DNA of 64,000 bases from Acidobacteriota bacterium (GTDB lineage: Bacteria > Acidobacteriota > Terriglobia > Bryobacterales > Bryobacteraceae), in the NCBI GenBank assembly GCA_014584705.1, contig JACTMJ010000018.1, forward strand, positions 1 through 64,000. The letters run 5' to 3'. The notes below the pieces were generated by a model. The model worked only from the letters and a program-made list of their open reading frames with translations, was not told the origin of the DNA and made no database searches. Shown here one piece after another: positions 7,462 to 18,010 of this stretch. The first letter of the stretch is position 1; each line of letters starts with the position of its first letter. Made by a program: the position numbers and the translations under genes.

Positions 7462-9048
7462 ATGGACAAGGCACGGACAAGACGCAGTTTTCTCGGGGCA
7501 GGTGTGGCGGGATTCTCCGCCCTCGCCGCGAATTGCTCACTCAACAAGCGGGAAGCGAAGAAGGCTCCGAATATTCTGTTCGTGATTGCCGACGACTGGT
7601 CCTTTCCCCATGCCGGCGCTTACGGCGACCGTGGCGTGAGGACCCCCGCCTTCGACCGGATCGCGCGCGAGGGAGTGCTCTTCACGAATTCCTTCTGTGC
7701 CTCGCCTTCCTGCACGCCGTCCCGGAGCGCTGTTCTCAGCGGACGGCCCATTTACCAGTGCGGGGAAGCCGGTGTGCTTTATGGAAGCATCCCCACAAAC
7801 CTGCCTCTCTTTACGCATGTTCTCGAAGATGGCGGCTATTTCGTCGGCTACACGGGGAAGGGATGGGGACCGGGCGATCCTGGGGCGCTGGGGATGAAGC
7901 GGTCTCCTACGGGGAAGCCATTTCAAAGCAGGCGCCACCCCGCTGGAATCCGAGCCGGTCTCGATGCGCGCGATTACGCCGCCAACTTCGCTGACTTTCT
8001 GGCGGAGCGTCCCAAGGAAAAGCCGTTCTTTTTCTGGCTGGGCAGCACGGAACCGCACCGCGTGTATGCTCCCGGCGCGGGGCTCAGCATTGGCAAGAAG
8101 CTTCGTGATGTGAAGATGCCGGCGCAATGGCCGGACGTAGAAACCATCGAGAGCGACATTCTCGATTACTATTCCGAAGTGGAATGGCTGGACCAGCAGG
8201 TGGCCAAAGCGCTCGATGCTTTGGAGAAGACCGGGGAGCTTGAGGACACCGTTGTGGTGATGACCAGCGACAACGGCATGCCGTTTCCGCGGGCGAAGGT
8301 GAACCTCTACGACGCGGGAACGCACATGCCGCTGGCAATTCGCTGGGGAAAGCGAGCGCCGGGCGGCCGGGTAGTGGATGATTTCGTGAGTCACACGGAT
8401 TTTGCCGCTACTTTTCTGGACGTGGCGGGATTGTCCCCGCTTCCGGGGTCCAACGGGAGGAGCCTGCTGCCGCTGCTGACGTCCTCGAAGAGCGGCAGCA
8501 TCGATCCCAAACGGGAGCACGTGGTGACCGCGCTCGAGCGGCACACGATGTGCCGGCCGGATGGAGCTACCTACCCGATGCGGGCCTTGCGAACCGCCGA
8601 CTTCCTCTATATCCGGAATTTTGAGCCGGATCGCTGGCCTACCGGCGGACCCGATTTCATCTCTTCCAACAAGAGGACGCACGGCGATGTGGATGCCTCG
8701 CCCACCAAGGATTTCTTCCTCGATCCGGTGAACCAGGAGCAGTACCGGACCCTATATGAGTTGGGGTTTGGCAAGCGGCCCGCCGAGGAACTCTACGATG
8801 TGCGGAACGATCCTGATCAGGTGAAGAACCTGGCGGGGAGCCCGGCATCCGTGGCAACGCTCAGCCGGTATCGGGACCACCTTGAGACGATCCTGCGCGG
8901 AGACGGAGATCCTCGGATTGAGGGGAAGGACCCGTGGCAAGCGTATGTGTACCACCAGACCACGGGGTACGGCGCCAGCATGAACCGGTCGCTCACGTCG
9001 GAAGAGCGCGAGAAGGCGGCGGGGGCAGGGCCGCATAAGCCGGAGTAG
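7462..9048 (+). CDS. exported arylsulfatase (heparan N-sulfatase-like)
   Basis: This is a member of the alkaline phosphatase/sulfatase superfamily. The N-terminus has a twin-arginine-like RRSFLGAGVAG followed by LAANC, so it may be a Tat-exported lipoprotein. NILFVIADD supplies metal ligands. CTPSR holds the Cys (residue 84 from this ATG) that is converted to formylglycine, and TSDNG supplies the second metal cluster. The closest match by eye is the SGSH/heparan N-sulfatase type. It would remove sulfate from a sulfated glycan outside the cytoplasm. An in-frame GTG at 7444 is an alternative start; neither start has a well-placed ribosome site. It lies between two sensor kinases, and a sialidase-like gene is 8 kb away. 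Confidence 0.9.
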   Translation: MDKARTRRSFLGAGVAGFSALAANCSLNKREAKKAPNILFVIADDWSFPHAGAYGDRGVRTPAFDRIAREGVLFTNSFCASPSCTPSRSAVLSGRPIYQCGEAGVLYGSIPTNLPLFTHVLEDGGYFVGYTGKGWGPGDPGALGMKRSPTGKPFQSRRHPAGIRAGLDARDYAANFADFLAERPKEKPFFFWLGSTEPHRVYAPGAGLSIGKKLRDVKMPAQWPDVETIESDILDYYSEVEWLDQQVAKALDALEKTGELEDTVVVMTSDNGMPFPRAKVNLYDAGTHMPLAIRWGKRAPGGRVVDDFVSHTDFAATFLDVAGLSPLPGSNGRSLLPLLTSSKSGSIDPKREHVVTALERHTMCRPDGATYPMRALRTADFLYIRNFEPDRWPTGGPDFISSNKRTHGDVDASPTKDFFLDPVNQEQYRTLYELGFGKRPAEELYDVRNDPDQVKNLAGSPASVATLSRYRDHLETILRGDGDPRIEGKDPWQAYVYHQTTGYGASMNRSLTSEEREKAAGAGPHKPE

Positions 9049-9182
9049 CCGCGCGAGCGGGGGCGTGCTTTCGCGGGGCGTCTGGGGTTCCGGGGAAAAG
9101 CGGTTGCGCTTCGCGCGAGCAATTCGGGATCCGCCCTGTTGTTTTGGCCCCGTTCGGTCGATGAGTCCTACAGATACCTCGG

Positions 9183-12100
9183 ATGGACTCTAAGGCGAAA
9201 TCCCGATCGGCGAGGCGGGCGCTGACACTGGGGCTGCTCGTGCTGTGCCTGGCGGCATGGACGCTGGCCTCCAGCGGACGGTATAGCTTTCGCATCTATG
9301 AGAACCCGGATGGGCTCAAGGATCTGGTGATCCGGGACCTGCTGCGGGATCGCGCGGGCTTTCTCTGGATCGCCACGCATACCGGGCTCTACCGTTTCGA
9401 CGGACGGGAATTTCGCCACTACACCACGAGGGACGGGCTGGCGGACAACTGGATTACCAATCTGGCGGAGAACGCGGATGGCGGGCTGTGGGCGGTAACG
9501 CTGAAGGGCCTTTGTCGCCGCGCGGGCAACCGGTTTGAGACGGTGCTGGCGGAGCGCCCGTGGCTCCGGTTTCGCCCCAATACGGGTACGCCGCTGGCGG
9601 CGGACAAAGAGGGGAACCTGTTCTTTTCCACGAACGATGGGCTCTTCGCGGTCTGGCGGCACACCGCCGGCGATGCAGCCCCGATGGCTCCGCCGGTGCG
9701 CTTTGAGCGGCTTGGCGAAACGGACGGCGAATTCAGCACCACGAGCGGGCTGTTCGTGGACCGGGAGGGAGCGGTTTGGTATACCGCGCCGGGAGGCGTT
9801 CTGGTGAGGCGGTTGGCGCGGGACGGCCGCCGAGTGGAGGTGGATTCGTCGCTGCCGCCGGAGGTCTGGGTCTCCGTGCTTGAGGACCGCAAGGGCGGCA
9901 TATGGCTGGCTGGCGTTTCCGGGAGTGTGTATGCCAGACCGCCGGGGAGCCGGCGGTTTCGCAGAATGCCGGTGGTGTTTAGCGGCCGGGGAAGGATGTC
10001 GGTGACGCGCGGGAACGAGATTCTTATTCCCGCGTCGTCGGGTTTCTCCGTCGTGGAGGGCTATGGCGCCAAGGCGGAGAAGATCGAAGCGGCCAGCGGC
10101 CTTCCCGGAGAGGTCATCGAGTGTTTCCTTGAGGACGATGACGGCGCGCTGTGGATCGGCTCCGTAGGGACGGGACTGATTCGCTGGATGGGCGGGCGGG
10201 CGTGGCGCCAGTGGAGGCTCGGCGACGGATTGCCGGGGAATTTTGTCACCCAGATTTCCAGAGCGCCGGATGGAACGGAATGGGTGAGCACGCTGAAAGG
10301 GCTGGTGAAATTTGCACCGCCGGAAGGGGAAGGCGACGGGCCGCCGTTGCCTGGGGACGGAAAGGGGCGACTCTGGCTGACGCCCCGCCAAGTCCCGTTG
10401 CGTTCCGATTTGGGGAAGACGCCGGCGGTGTATGCCGTGGGTGCCGGGCTCCAGGGAGAGGTCTGGCTATCCCTGACGCCCGGGAGCGTGCATGTGCTCG
10501 AGCCGGGCACGGGCAAGCTCGCGCAATACGGGGCGGCGAGGGGATTTCTCTTAGGAATTGTTTGCCAGTATCTGGCGCATGACGGCGCGGTGTGGATTGC
10601 CCATACCAAGGGGCTTGGCCGGGTACGGGAATCGGATGGAAAGCGCGTCTACGAACGAATCTGGCCCTCGGACGGCGAGGCGAACGTCTATCGTCTGGGC
10701 ACCGATTCGAAAGGCGCGATCTGGGCCGCCACCTCGCGTGGATTACTGCGCGTCGATTCACAAGGAATGCGCCTATTCGACAGGCGAAACGGCTTGCAAC
10801 AGGATGACGTATTCGGGCTGAGCGTCGCGCTGGACGACTCGATATGGATTCACTACCGCCTTTCCCTGGGGGTTTCTCATGTGATGACGGACGCGCCGGA
10901 ACTCCGCGTCCGGCATTACCGGGAAGCGCAGGGACTTGCTTCCGACAAAGTGCTTTCGATCGCCACCGATGCGAAACGGCGGGTATGGGTGGGCACGGAG
11001 TTTGGCCTCAGCGTCCTCAACGGAGACCCGCCATGGATCACTTTCAACCGGGATCATGGTCTGGTCTGGGACGATTGCAGTTTCGCGGCGCTGGAGGCGG
11101 ACCCGGACGGCGCGATCTGGGTTGGCACCAGCCGGGGCCTATCCCGCTTCGAAGCGCCGGATCGGATCGCTCGGGCCGTTCCGCCCGTCGCCTTCACCGC
11201 GTTGCGCTCCGGAGGAGTGCTGGAGGAAGCGGTGACGCCCGGCGTGCGGGTGAAGACTTCGGAGGAGTTGCGCATCTCTTACGCGGCGCTGCGTTTCTCC
11301 AACCAGAGCGCGATTCGCTTTCGCTATCGCCTCGTCGAAGATGGCGCGGCCGGCAGCGCGGGGTGGGTCGCCACGCGGGACCGTGAAGTGAATTTTGCGC
11401 GGCTCAGCCCCGGCCTTCACCGGTTTGAGGTGGAGGCTAGCGAAGGGGGCGGGCTTTGGTCGCAGGCCTCGGCCATCGAGATTCTCGTCCCCACCCCGTG
11501 GTGGCGGCAGTGGTGGGCGATCGGCCTGATGATCTGGGCGGTTTTGGCGCTGCTGCGCGTAATGTGGAAGTGGCGCTACCGCCGGATGATTCACAGGCAG
11601 AATCAGCTCGAAAGCGCGGTGGGCGAGCGCACGCGGGAACTTGAAGTGCAGCGGGAGCGCGCGGAGGCGGCGAGCCGGTTCAAGGACCAGATTCTGGCCA
11701 ATGTCTCCCACGAGATCCGAACGCCGTTGAACGGAATCGTGGGCTTCGCCAGCCTGATGCTTGAATCCAAGTTGGACGACGATCAGCGGGACCAGTTGCG
11801 AACGGTTTACGCGTCCGGCAAATCCCTGGTGGATATCATCGAGGACCTGCTGGATTTCGCATCCATTGAGGCCGGAGATCTGAAGTTCGAGGAGACCGCG
11901 ATCTCGCTTACCGAAGTTGTGGACCAGACGACGCGCACCTTGCGGTATGAGGCGGACCGGCAGGGTCTCGAATTTCACAGCCACTGCGCGCAGGATATTC
12001 CCGCGCTTCTCTTGGGGGATGGCCACCGAGTGCGCCAGATCCTCCTGAATCTGCTCGGGAACGCGATCAAGTTTACGGAGGCGGGCTCGGTGGAGTTGCG

Positions 12101-12953
12101 GGTACGGTGCGCGCGAACGCCCGGCGATGCGGCTACCTTCCCGACGCTTGGGGAGGGAGAGCCGGAGCGGGTTTGGATTGAATTTGAAGTGAGCGACACC
12201 GGCATTGGCATCTCCGCGGCGCATCTGGAGCAAGTTTTTGACCCATTCCGGCAGTTGGACGGAAGCTCACGACGCGTCTACGGAGGAACCGGACTCGGCC
12301 TTGCCACGGTTCGGCGCATCGTGGATGGAATGGGCGGGCGGATTCGTGTTGCGAGCGAACCGGGCCGGGGATCCACATTTTGCGTGGAGGTGCCACTGAA
12401 GATTCCCTCAGCCAGCCCGGAGGAGCCGCTCGCCGTTACCCAGACGGCGCCGAAGAGCGACGTTCCCGCCATTCGGCGCGTACTGATTGCGGAGGACAAC
12501 CCGGTGAACCAGAAACTGCTCCACCGGATTCTGGCTAAGCGCGGCCTTGAAATGGTTACGGTCGCCGACGGAAAAGCCGCCACCGACGCAGTAGCGAGCG
12601 AGCCATTCGATCTCATCCTGATGGACATCCAGATGCCGGTAATGGACGGCATTCAGGCCACCCGCCTAATTCGGGAGCGCGAGCGGGAATCCGGCTCGCG
12701 GCGGATTCCGGTGATCGCCGTTACGGCGAATGGCATGTTCCAGTGCCGCGAGGAATGCGCCGCGGTGGGAATGGACGGATATGTGGTGAAGCCATTCGGA
12801 CCCGCGAACCTGTTCGACGCGATTGACAATGTGCATCGAAGAATCGCCGACGCCACCGGCATTTCCGAAACGGAGACCACGATCTCCGCGGAGATCTCCG
12901 CGGAGCGCCGAACCGCGAATGGGGAAGCAGGGCGGGGCCCTCGGTGCAATTGA
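9183..12953 (+). CDS. hybrid two-component sensor with Reg_prop propeller
   Basis: The 1256-residue protein has an N-terminal signal anchor, a long periplasmic series of two-component-regulator propeller repeats (about 35-690, with units such as GLYRFDG and WIGSVGTGLIRW), a Y_Y_Y-like domain (about 700-770), a membrane helix (about 778-798), HisKA, HATPase and one receiver. The phospho-acceptor His843 is intact in VSHEIRTPLNG. The ATPase has DTGIGIS and GTGLGLATV. The receiver keeps Asp1148 in LMDIQMPVMDG. Unlike the Bacteroides HTCS proteins it ends after the receiver with no AraC domain, so it should pass phosphate to a separate regulator. Such sensors usually detect glycan fragments, in keeping with the sulfatase just upstream. 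Confidence 0.92.
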   Translation: MDSKAKSRSARRALTLGLLVLCLAAWTLASSGRYSFRIYENPDGLKDLVIRDLLRDRAGFLWIATHTGLYRFDGREFRHYTTRDGLADNWITNLAENADGGLWAVTLKGLCRRAGNRFETVLAERPWLRFRPNTGTPLAADKEGNLFFSTNDGLFAVWRHTAGDAAPMAPPVRFERLGETDGEFSTTSGLFVDREGAVWYTAPGGVLVRRLARDGRRVEVDSSLPPEVWVSVLEDRKGGIWLAGVSGSVYARPPGSRRFRRMPVVFSGRGRMSVTRGNEILIPASSGFSVVEGYGAKAEKIEAASGLPGEVIECFLEDDDGALWIGSVGTGLIRWMGGRAWRQWRLGDGLPGNFVTQISRAPDGTEWVSTLKGLVKFAPPEGEGDGPPLPGDGKGRLWLTPRQVPLRSDLGKTPAVYAVGAGLQGEVWLSLTPGSVHVLEPGTGKLAQYGAARGFLLGIVCQYLAHDGAVWIAHTKGLGRVRESDGKRVYERIWPSDGEANVYRLGTDSKGAIWAATSRGLLRVDSQGMRLFDRRNGLQQDDVFGLSVALDDSIWIHYRLSLGVSHVMTDAPELRVRHYREAQGLASDKVLSIATDAKRRVWVGTEFGLSVLNGDPPWITFNRDHGLVWDDCSFAALEADPDGAIWVGTSRGLSRFEAPDRIARAVPPVAFTALRSGGVLEEAVTPGVRVKTSEELRISYAALRFSNQSAIRFRYRLVEDGAAGSAGWVATRDREVNFARLSPGLHRFEVEASEGGGLWSQASAIEILVPTPWWRQWWAIGLMIWAVLALLRVMWKWRYRRMIHRQNQLESAVGERTRELEVQRERAEAASRFKDQILANVSHEIRTPLNGIVGFASLMLESKLDDDQRDQLRTVYASGKSLVDIIEDLLDFASIEAGDLKFEETAISLTEVVDQTTRTLRYEADRQGLEFHSHCAQDIPALLLGDGHRVRQILLNLLGNAIKFTEAGSVELRVRCARTPGDAATFPTLGEGEPERVWIEFEVSDTGIGISAAHLEQVFDPFRQLDGSSRRVYGGTGLGLATVRRIVDGMGGRIRVASEPGRGSTFCVEVPLKIPSASPEEPLAVTQTAPKSDVPAIRRVLIAEDNPVNQKLLHRILAKRGLEMVTVADGKAATDAVASEPFDLILMDIQMPVMDGIQATRLIRERERESGSRRIPVIAVTANGMFQCREECAAVGMDGYVVKPFGPANLFDAIDNVHRRIADATGISETETTISAEISAERRTANGEAGRGPRCN

Positions 12954-13001
12954 ACTGGCGGTGCGATTGGACTGGCGGTGCGATTGAGCTGGCGGTGCGA
13001 T
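12951..13001 (+). repeat. three tandem 17-bp repeats
   Basis: The unit TGRRCTGGCGGTGCGAT occurs three times in a row (12951, 12968, 12985) with only two variable positions. A partial copy (GGTGCAAT) ends just before the array. The first unit supplies the TGA stop codon of the kinase gene. The 17-bp period is not a multiple of three and the array is non-coding. Confidence 0.85.
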
Positions 13002-13112
13002 GGAGCCGGCCGCGGGGGCGTTGCGCTTCCATCACCAGCGGCGGATAGCCCATGGAGAGCGGATGGCCCGTGGAAGAATTCGGCCCACTTTGAAATGATG
13101 GAAGCGGCACTC

Positions 13113-14060
13113 ATGGATCAACCTGACCTTCCCGTTTCCGCGACCACGGCCCCGCAACCGGACGGGGAGCTTCGCTTGGCCGACGCCCCGAAGGCCGGGA
13201 GCCCGGCGTTTCGGGCCATTCTGCAGGTGCTGGTGTTTGTGGTACTGGCCACCGTCGCAATGCAATTGTTTTCATTCCTGGCCACGGTGATTCCAAACAT
13301 CCTTCTGGTTTCCGCGGTGACCGTATTCCTGGGAAGCCTGTCCGCAACGGCGCTGGCGATGCGCATCTTCCAGCATGCGTCCCTGCCGGCGGTGGGGCTG
13401 CATTGGAATCCGGTGGCCAGCCGCAATCTGGCGATTGGCCTGTTGCTGGGGGTGCTGGCCGGGATCGTGGTTACGCTGCTTCCGATGACGTGGGGCGCCT
13501 TGCGCTGGGAGGCGACGGGCGATGCTTTTTCCTGGGGGGCACTGTGGGTTTTTCTGGTTCTGATTCTGTTCAGCGCGATCGGCGAAGAAGTGCTGTTTCG
13601 CGGATTCCCTCTGCAGCGGTTGCACGAAACCTTCGGCCCCATTCCCGCCGTCCTGATCACGAGCCTCGTATTCGGCTGGATGCACTCGAGCAACCTTTCG
13701 TTCACCTGGCTGGCGTTTACCAATACCGTCCTATGGGGAGCGGTGTTTGCGTGCGCTTGGCTGAAGAGCGGCGATCTGTGGCTCCCCATCGGGTTGCACA
13801 CCGGCTGGAACTGGGCGCTCCCCTTGTTGGGCGTGGAGTTGAGCGGGTTTACACTGGAGATAACCGGCCACCGCCTGGTGGGGGAAGGCACTCTCTGCGA
13901 TGGGGGTGCGTACGGCCCCGAGGCGGGCATCCTGACGACGATGGTTGCGCCGGTGCTGCTGTACTTGCTTTGGCGCGCCCCGATCCGGCGAAGTGCCTGG
14001 CATCCGCCGGCGCTCGCGCGGGCTGGGGAAAGCGGAAACATCGAGGATAGGCAACGGTAA
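13113..14060 (+). CDS. CPBP-family intramembrane metalloprotease
   Basis: The protein has several membrane helices and the three CPBP/Abi motifs: EEVLFRG, FGWMHSSN and HTGWN, which supply the Glu, Arg, His and Asn of the active site. The family includes the eukaryotic CAAX protease Rce1 and bacterial membrane proteases of mostly unknown substrate. I chose the ATG at 13113 because GGAAG lies 8 bases before it; the frame is open upstream to 12978 but that part runs through the tandem repeats. The exported protein at 14073 follows after 12 bases, so the two are probably cotranscribed. Confidence 0.88.
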   Translation: MDQPDLPVSATTAPQPDGELRLADAPKAGSPAFRAILQVLVFVVLATVAMQLFSFLATVIPNILLVSAVTVFLGSLSATALAMRIFQHASLPAVGLHWNPVASRNLAIGLLLGVLAGIVVTLLPMTWGALRWEATGDAFSWGALWVFLVLILFSAIGEEVLFRGFPLQRLHETFGPIPAVLITSLVFGWMHSSNLSFTWLAFTNTVLWGAVFACAWLKSGDLWLPIGLHTGWNWALPLLGVELSGFTLEITGHRLVGEGTLCDGGAYGPEAGILTTMVAPVLLYLLWRAPIRRSAWHPPALARAGESGNIEDRQR

Positions 14061-14072
14061 AGGGGCGAAGCG

Positions 14073-14900
14073 ATGAATTTCCGGCCCATTCGATTTGCCG
14101 CCGCTGTGGCCGCCGCGATGGCGGCGATCGCCATGGCGATGTTCCCTCCGGTGCTGCTGGGCGACAACCCGCGGCAGTTGCGCGACGAAGATAAGGTTGT
14201 GTTGCTGCGCGGTCTGATGGCGGAGTACGCAACCTCGAAAATCCTGATTCCCCGTTCCAAGAAGGCGCTTGCCATTGAACAGGACGGGCGCTACAGCCAG
14301 GAGCAATGGGATGCGGCCAACAACAAGAATGGGGTCGCCGCCCGCGCGGGAGATCTGGTCCAGTTTACGAAAGTGGAGATTAAAGACAACCAGATTGAGT
14401 TCGAACTGAACGGCGGGATGGGCGGGCGCAAGTGGTACCACGGCCTGGAAGTGGGAATGGGCGGTTCCGGCCGCTCCATGCCGGTGGCGCGACAGGGAAT
14501 AAGTTCCCCAGGCGGCACGAAGCTGGTGCTGCGATTCTCGAAAGAGGATCCGCCCCGGACGGTGGAAGAGGTGAAGGAGTTACTCGGCGATGTCTTTGAC
14601 TTCAACCAGCGCTCCGCTTCCGAGCAGTACATGGAAAGCCTCACGCCGGAAGTGAAGGCGGCAATTGAGGAAAAGAAGGCTATCAACGGTATGGACCGGG
14701 ATCAGGTGACCCTCGCATTAGGGAAACCGGTGCGGAAGGTGAGGGAAACCAAGGACGGGATCGAACTGGAAGATTGGATTTACGGCCGCCCTCCGGGCAA
14801 GATCGTCTTTGTCACTTTCGACGGGAACGAGGTGGTGGAAGTGCGCGAGGAGTGGGCGGGAATGGGCCAAACCGCGCCCAAGGTGGTGGTGCCCCATTAA
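14073..14900 (+). CDS. exported protein with BamE/SmpA-like C-terminal domain
   Basis: The 275-residue protein starts with a hydrophobic signal segment (AAAVAAAMAAIAMAMF). The middle (about 30-190) is rich in charged beta-strand-like sequence and I do not recognise it. The C-terminal part (about 205-265) has INGMDRDQVTLALGKPVRK and EDWIYG, the pattern of the small BamE/SmpA lipoprotein fold, in which a 'GM...V...LG.P' helix is followed by a strand ending in a W/Y. GGGG at 14062-14066 lies just upstream of the ATG. It probably acts in the periplasm. The exact function is unknown. Confidence 0.75.
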   Translation: MNFRPIRFAAAVAAAMAAIAMAMFPPVLLGDNPRQLRDEDKVVLLRGLMAEYATSKILIPRSKKALAIEQDGRYSQEQWDAANNKNGVAARAGDLVQFTKVEIKDNQIEFELNGGMGGRKWYHGLEVGMGGSGRSMPVARQGISSPGGTKLVLRFSKEDPPRTVEEVKELLGDVFDFNQRSASEQYMESLTPEVKAAIEEKKAINGMDRDQVTLALGKPVRKVRETKDGIELEDWIYGRPPGKIVFVTFDGNEVVEVREEWAGMGQTAPKVVVPH

Positions 14901-16043
<1,143 letters not shown>

Positions 16044-16097
16044 TCTCCGGGAACACCAGAGTTTTCTTCGGTCTTAAAATCCCTCGATCGAAGCCAA

Positions 16098-16134
16098 GGG
16101 CGGGAAGAGCAAGCTGCTTCTTCCCGCCCGTTTT
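16098..16134 (+). terminator. rho-independent terminator of gap
   Basis: GGGCGGGAAGA (16098-16108) pairs perfectly with TCTTCCCGCCC (16119-16129) across a 10-base loop and is followed by GTTTT. Confidence 0.85.
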
Positions 16135-16171
16135 CGTTCCGGAGGGGCGGGGGAGCGGCACACCGGCGGAT

Positions 16172-16528
16172 TCAGGCCGTCCGTTCCTCCGTGATGGGCG
16201 GCGTGAACGGCACGCCGATGAAGTCCCGATAGGCGGCATCGAGCACCACCATGTTCTGGCGGAGCCGCGTTCGGGCCCACCAGGAGACTCCCGCGAAGAA
16301 CCCACCGGCAATGATCAGCACAATGCCGACCAGGATGATCAATCCGATAATCCCAACCGCAAGCTGGAGACAACCGATCGCAAGCGGGATAAGCAAGAGT
16401 TTGCGCACCAGGTCCATCTTGGAGCGCAGATCCATATAGCGGGTACGCAGCACTTCCTGATCCATGGAATTGGCCTGCTTGAAGTAGCCGATCACCATAC
16501 TCTTATCCATTTGGGCGAAAATGTTCAT
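16172..16528 (-). CDS. small two-helix membrane protein
   Basis: The 118-residue protein has a charged N-terminal helix (about 1-45, with MDQEVLRTRYMDLRSK), then two closely spaced hydrophobic segments (about 46-85) and a short cytoplasmic tail. I chose the ATG at 16528 because GAGGAC precedes it by about 7 bases; the frame is open upstream to 16618. It resembles small uncharacterised proteins seen in acidobacteria. It converges on gap and has no obvious partner. Confidence 0.65.
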   Translation of the reverse strand: MNIFAQMDKSMVIGYFKQANSMDQEVLRTRYMDLRSKMDLVRKLLLIPLAIGCLQLAVGIIGLIILVGIVLIIAGGFFAGVSWWARTRLRQNMVVLDAAYRDFIGVPFTPPITEERTA

Positions 16529-16720
16529 CGGGTTGTCCTCGGACTCTGGTTCAGATTGTATCGGGCACGGAACAAGTGCAACACGGTACAGATTGCGAAT
16601 GCAAGCGTTGGCCAGCAAGGGGGATGGAAGGAAAGTGCGGGGCGGGAAGCGCGGCCTGGAATCCGCTGGCGGGCGCGCCCGGCCCTTGACGGGGCCAGGC
16701 GCGCCGCAAGGCGGGTTTTT

Positions 16721-17818
16721 CTACGGCTGCCAGATGGTGACGCCGATATAGCGCTCCTTTTCGGACGAATCGTTGTAGTAGTAGACACTCACGACTTTGC
16801 CGTCCGGCCGCTGCACGCTGCGGGGATAGCCGAGATCCCAGTTTCCGGCGTCCGCGCGGAGCACGATATCGTCGCTCCAGGTCTTGCCCTGGTCGCTGCT
16901 GAGGCGGGCGCGAATGCCGTAGGGTTCGGCGCGATAGCCATATACCAGAGCGAGCCGGCCATCCTTCAGCTTGATCATGGAGGCGGGATTGCCACGCCCG
17001 GAATTCGGCACAGGGGTGGAGACATGCTGCCAGGTAGCGCCGTCGTCGTTCGATCCATAGAGATCAATGAATTGCCGGTGACGAATGGCGGTGAGGAATT
17101 TGCCCTTTCCGAGACTTAACGAGGACGGCATAATCGCGAAGTCGTTTCCTTCCGGTTCAGGGCCGACGAAAGAGAGCATTTTCCAGGTCTTCGCGCCGTC
17201 GGTGGTGCGAACGGCGATCACGCGGCCCTCCCGGGAGTTCGATTTCGCGGCCGTCAGAAATACCGTCATTTCCTTCTTGCCGCCGATGATGTAGTCCGTG
17301 CGCGCCGCGATGCCGGGCTGGCCGAAGTTGGGCAGATTGCACGGTCCTTCCCAGTTGTGGCCCTTGTCGTAGGAGTAGTAGTAGCGCGACGGCCCTACGT
17401 GGATATCCGCCATGCGGGCCGTGAAGATGAAGCCCGGCTTTGAGAAGTCGAGCCCGCCCGGACAGTCGAAGGCTTCCTTGCCTTCGCCGCCCGCGGGAAC
17501 GCCGGCCACCTTCACGCTGGGGGGAGGCTGCAAGCTTTTCGGCCGTTCCAGCTTCCACGTTTTGCCTCCGTCCAGGCTCCGGGCCAGGACGTGTTCGGCG
17601 GGTTTCGAATAATCGATGGCATGGCCACGTTCGTTGAGTTTGAAATAGCCCAGTTCGAATCCAACCAGGATTTCGTTGCCCCAGGACCAGATGCCGTGGT
17701 TTGCGGGCCAGCCTCCGTAGCGCCCCGCCTCTTTGTAGAGGACGCCATTCTCAATCGAGTGGTTCTGGCTGAAAGCCGCCACGCAGAACAAGAGGAAGAG
17801 TAAAGGAGTTATTTTCAT
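16721..17818 (-). CDS. exported sialidase-like BNR-repeat protein
   Basis: A signal peptide (LLFLLFCVAAFSQ) is followed by a six-bladed sialidase-type propeller. At least five Asp-box (S-x-D-x-G-x-x-W) motifs are visible: SLDGGKTW, SYDKGHNW, TTDGAKTW, SNDDGATW and SSDQGKTW. The family contains sialidases and many related glycan-binding or glycan-cleaving proteins. I do not see enough of the arginine triad to claim sialidase activity. An in-frame ATG at 17833 is an alternative start. It may work with the sulfatase at 7462 on host- or plant-type glycans, but they are not linked in an operon. Confidence 0.8.
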   Translation of the reverse strand: MKITPLLFLLFCVAAFSQNHSIENGVLYKEAGRYGGWPANHGIWSWGNEILVGFELGYFKLNERGHAIDYSKPAEHVLARSLDGGKTWKLERPKSLQPPPSVKVAGVPAGGEGKEAFDCPGGLDFSKPGFIFTARMADIHVGPSRYYYSYDKGHNWEGPCNLPNFGQPGIAARTDYIIGGKKEMTVFLTAAKSNSREGRVIAVRTTDGAKTWKMLSFVGPEPEGNDFAIMPSSLSLGKGKFLTAIRHRQFIDLYGSNDDGATWQHVSTPVPNSGRGNPASMIKLKDGRLALVYGYRAEPYGIRARLSSDQGKTWSDDIVLRADAGNWDLGYPRSVQRPDGKVVSVYYYNDSSEKERYIGVTIWQP

Positions 17819-18010
17819 GACAATGGCTCTCATTCTATCTGCTTCCGATCTCTTTCCGAAGCACTCGCGGGGATGACTCTCAGAAGGCTCCCGATTGTTG
17901 ACTGCGGCCACGCGGATGCACGAAGCATCACGAACGGGCGATACTACAGATAGGGAGTCCCCTGGCAGCCGTCCCGTCCGCGGACAGCGCGGAACCGCTT
18001 TGCGTCCACG

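Noticed and set aside
6300-7547. Long minus-strand frame opposite the sensor kinase
   Set aside because: It is antisense to a clear kinase/receiver gene and has His/Arg/Ala-rich shadow composition.
16525-16788. Short minus-strand frame upstream of the small membrane protein
   Set aside because: Arg/Pro-rich shadow with no ribosome site; it falls in the gap before the real start at 16528.
17912-18010. CIRCE heat-shock operator upstream of grpE
   Set aside because: Looked for the TTAGCACTC-N9-GAGTGCTAA inverted repeat; it is not present.
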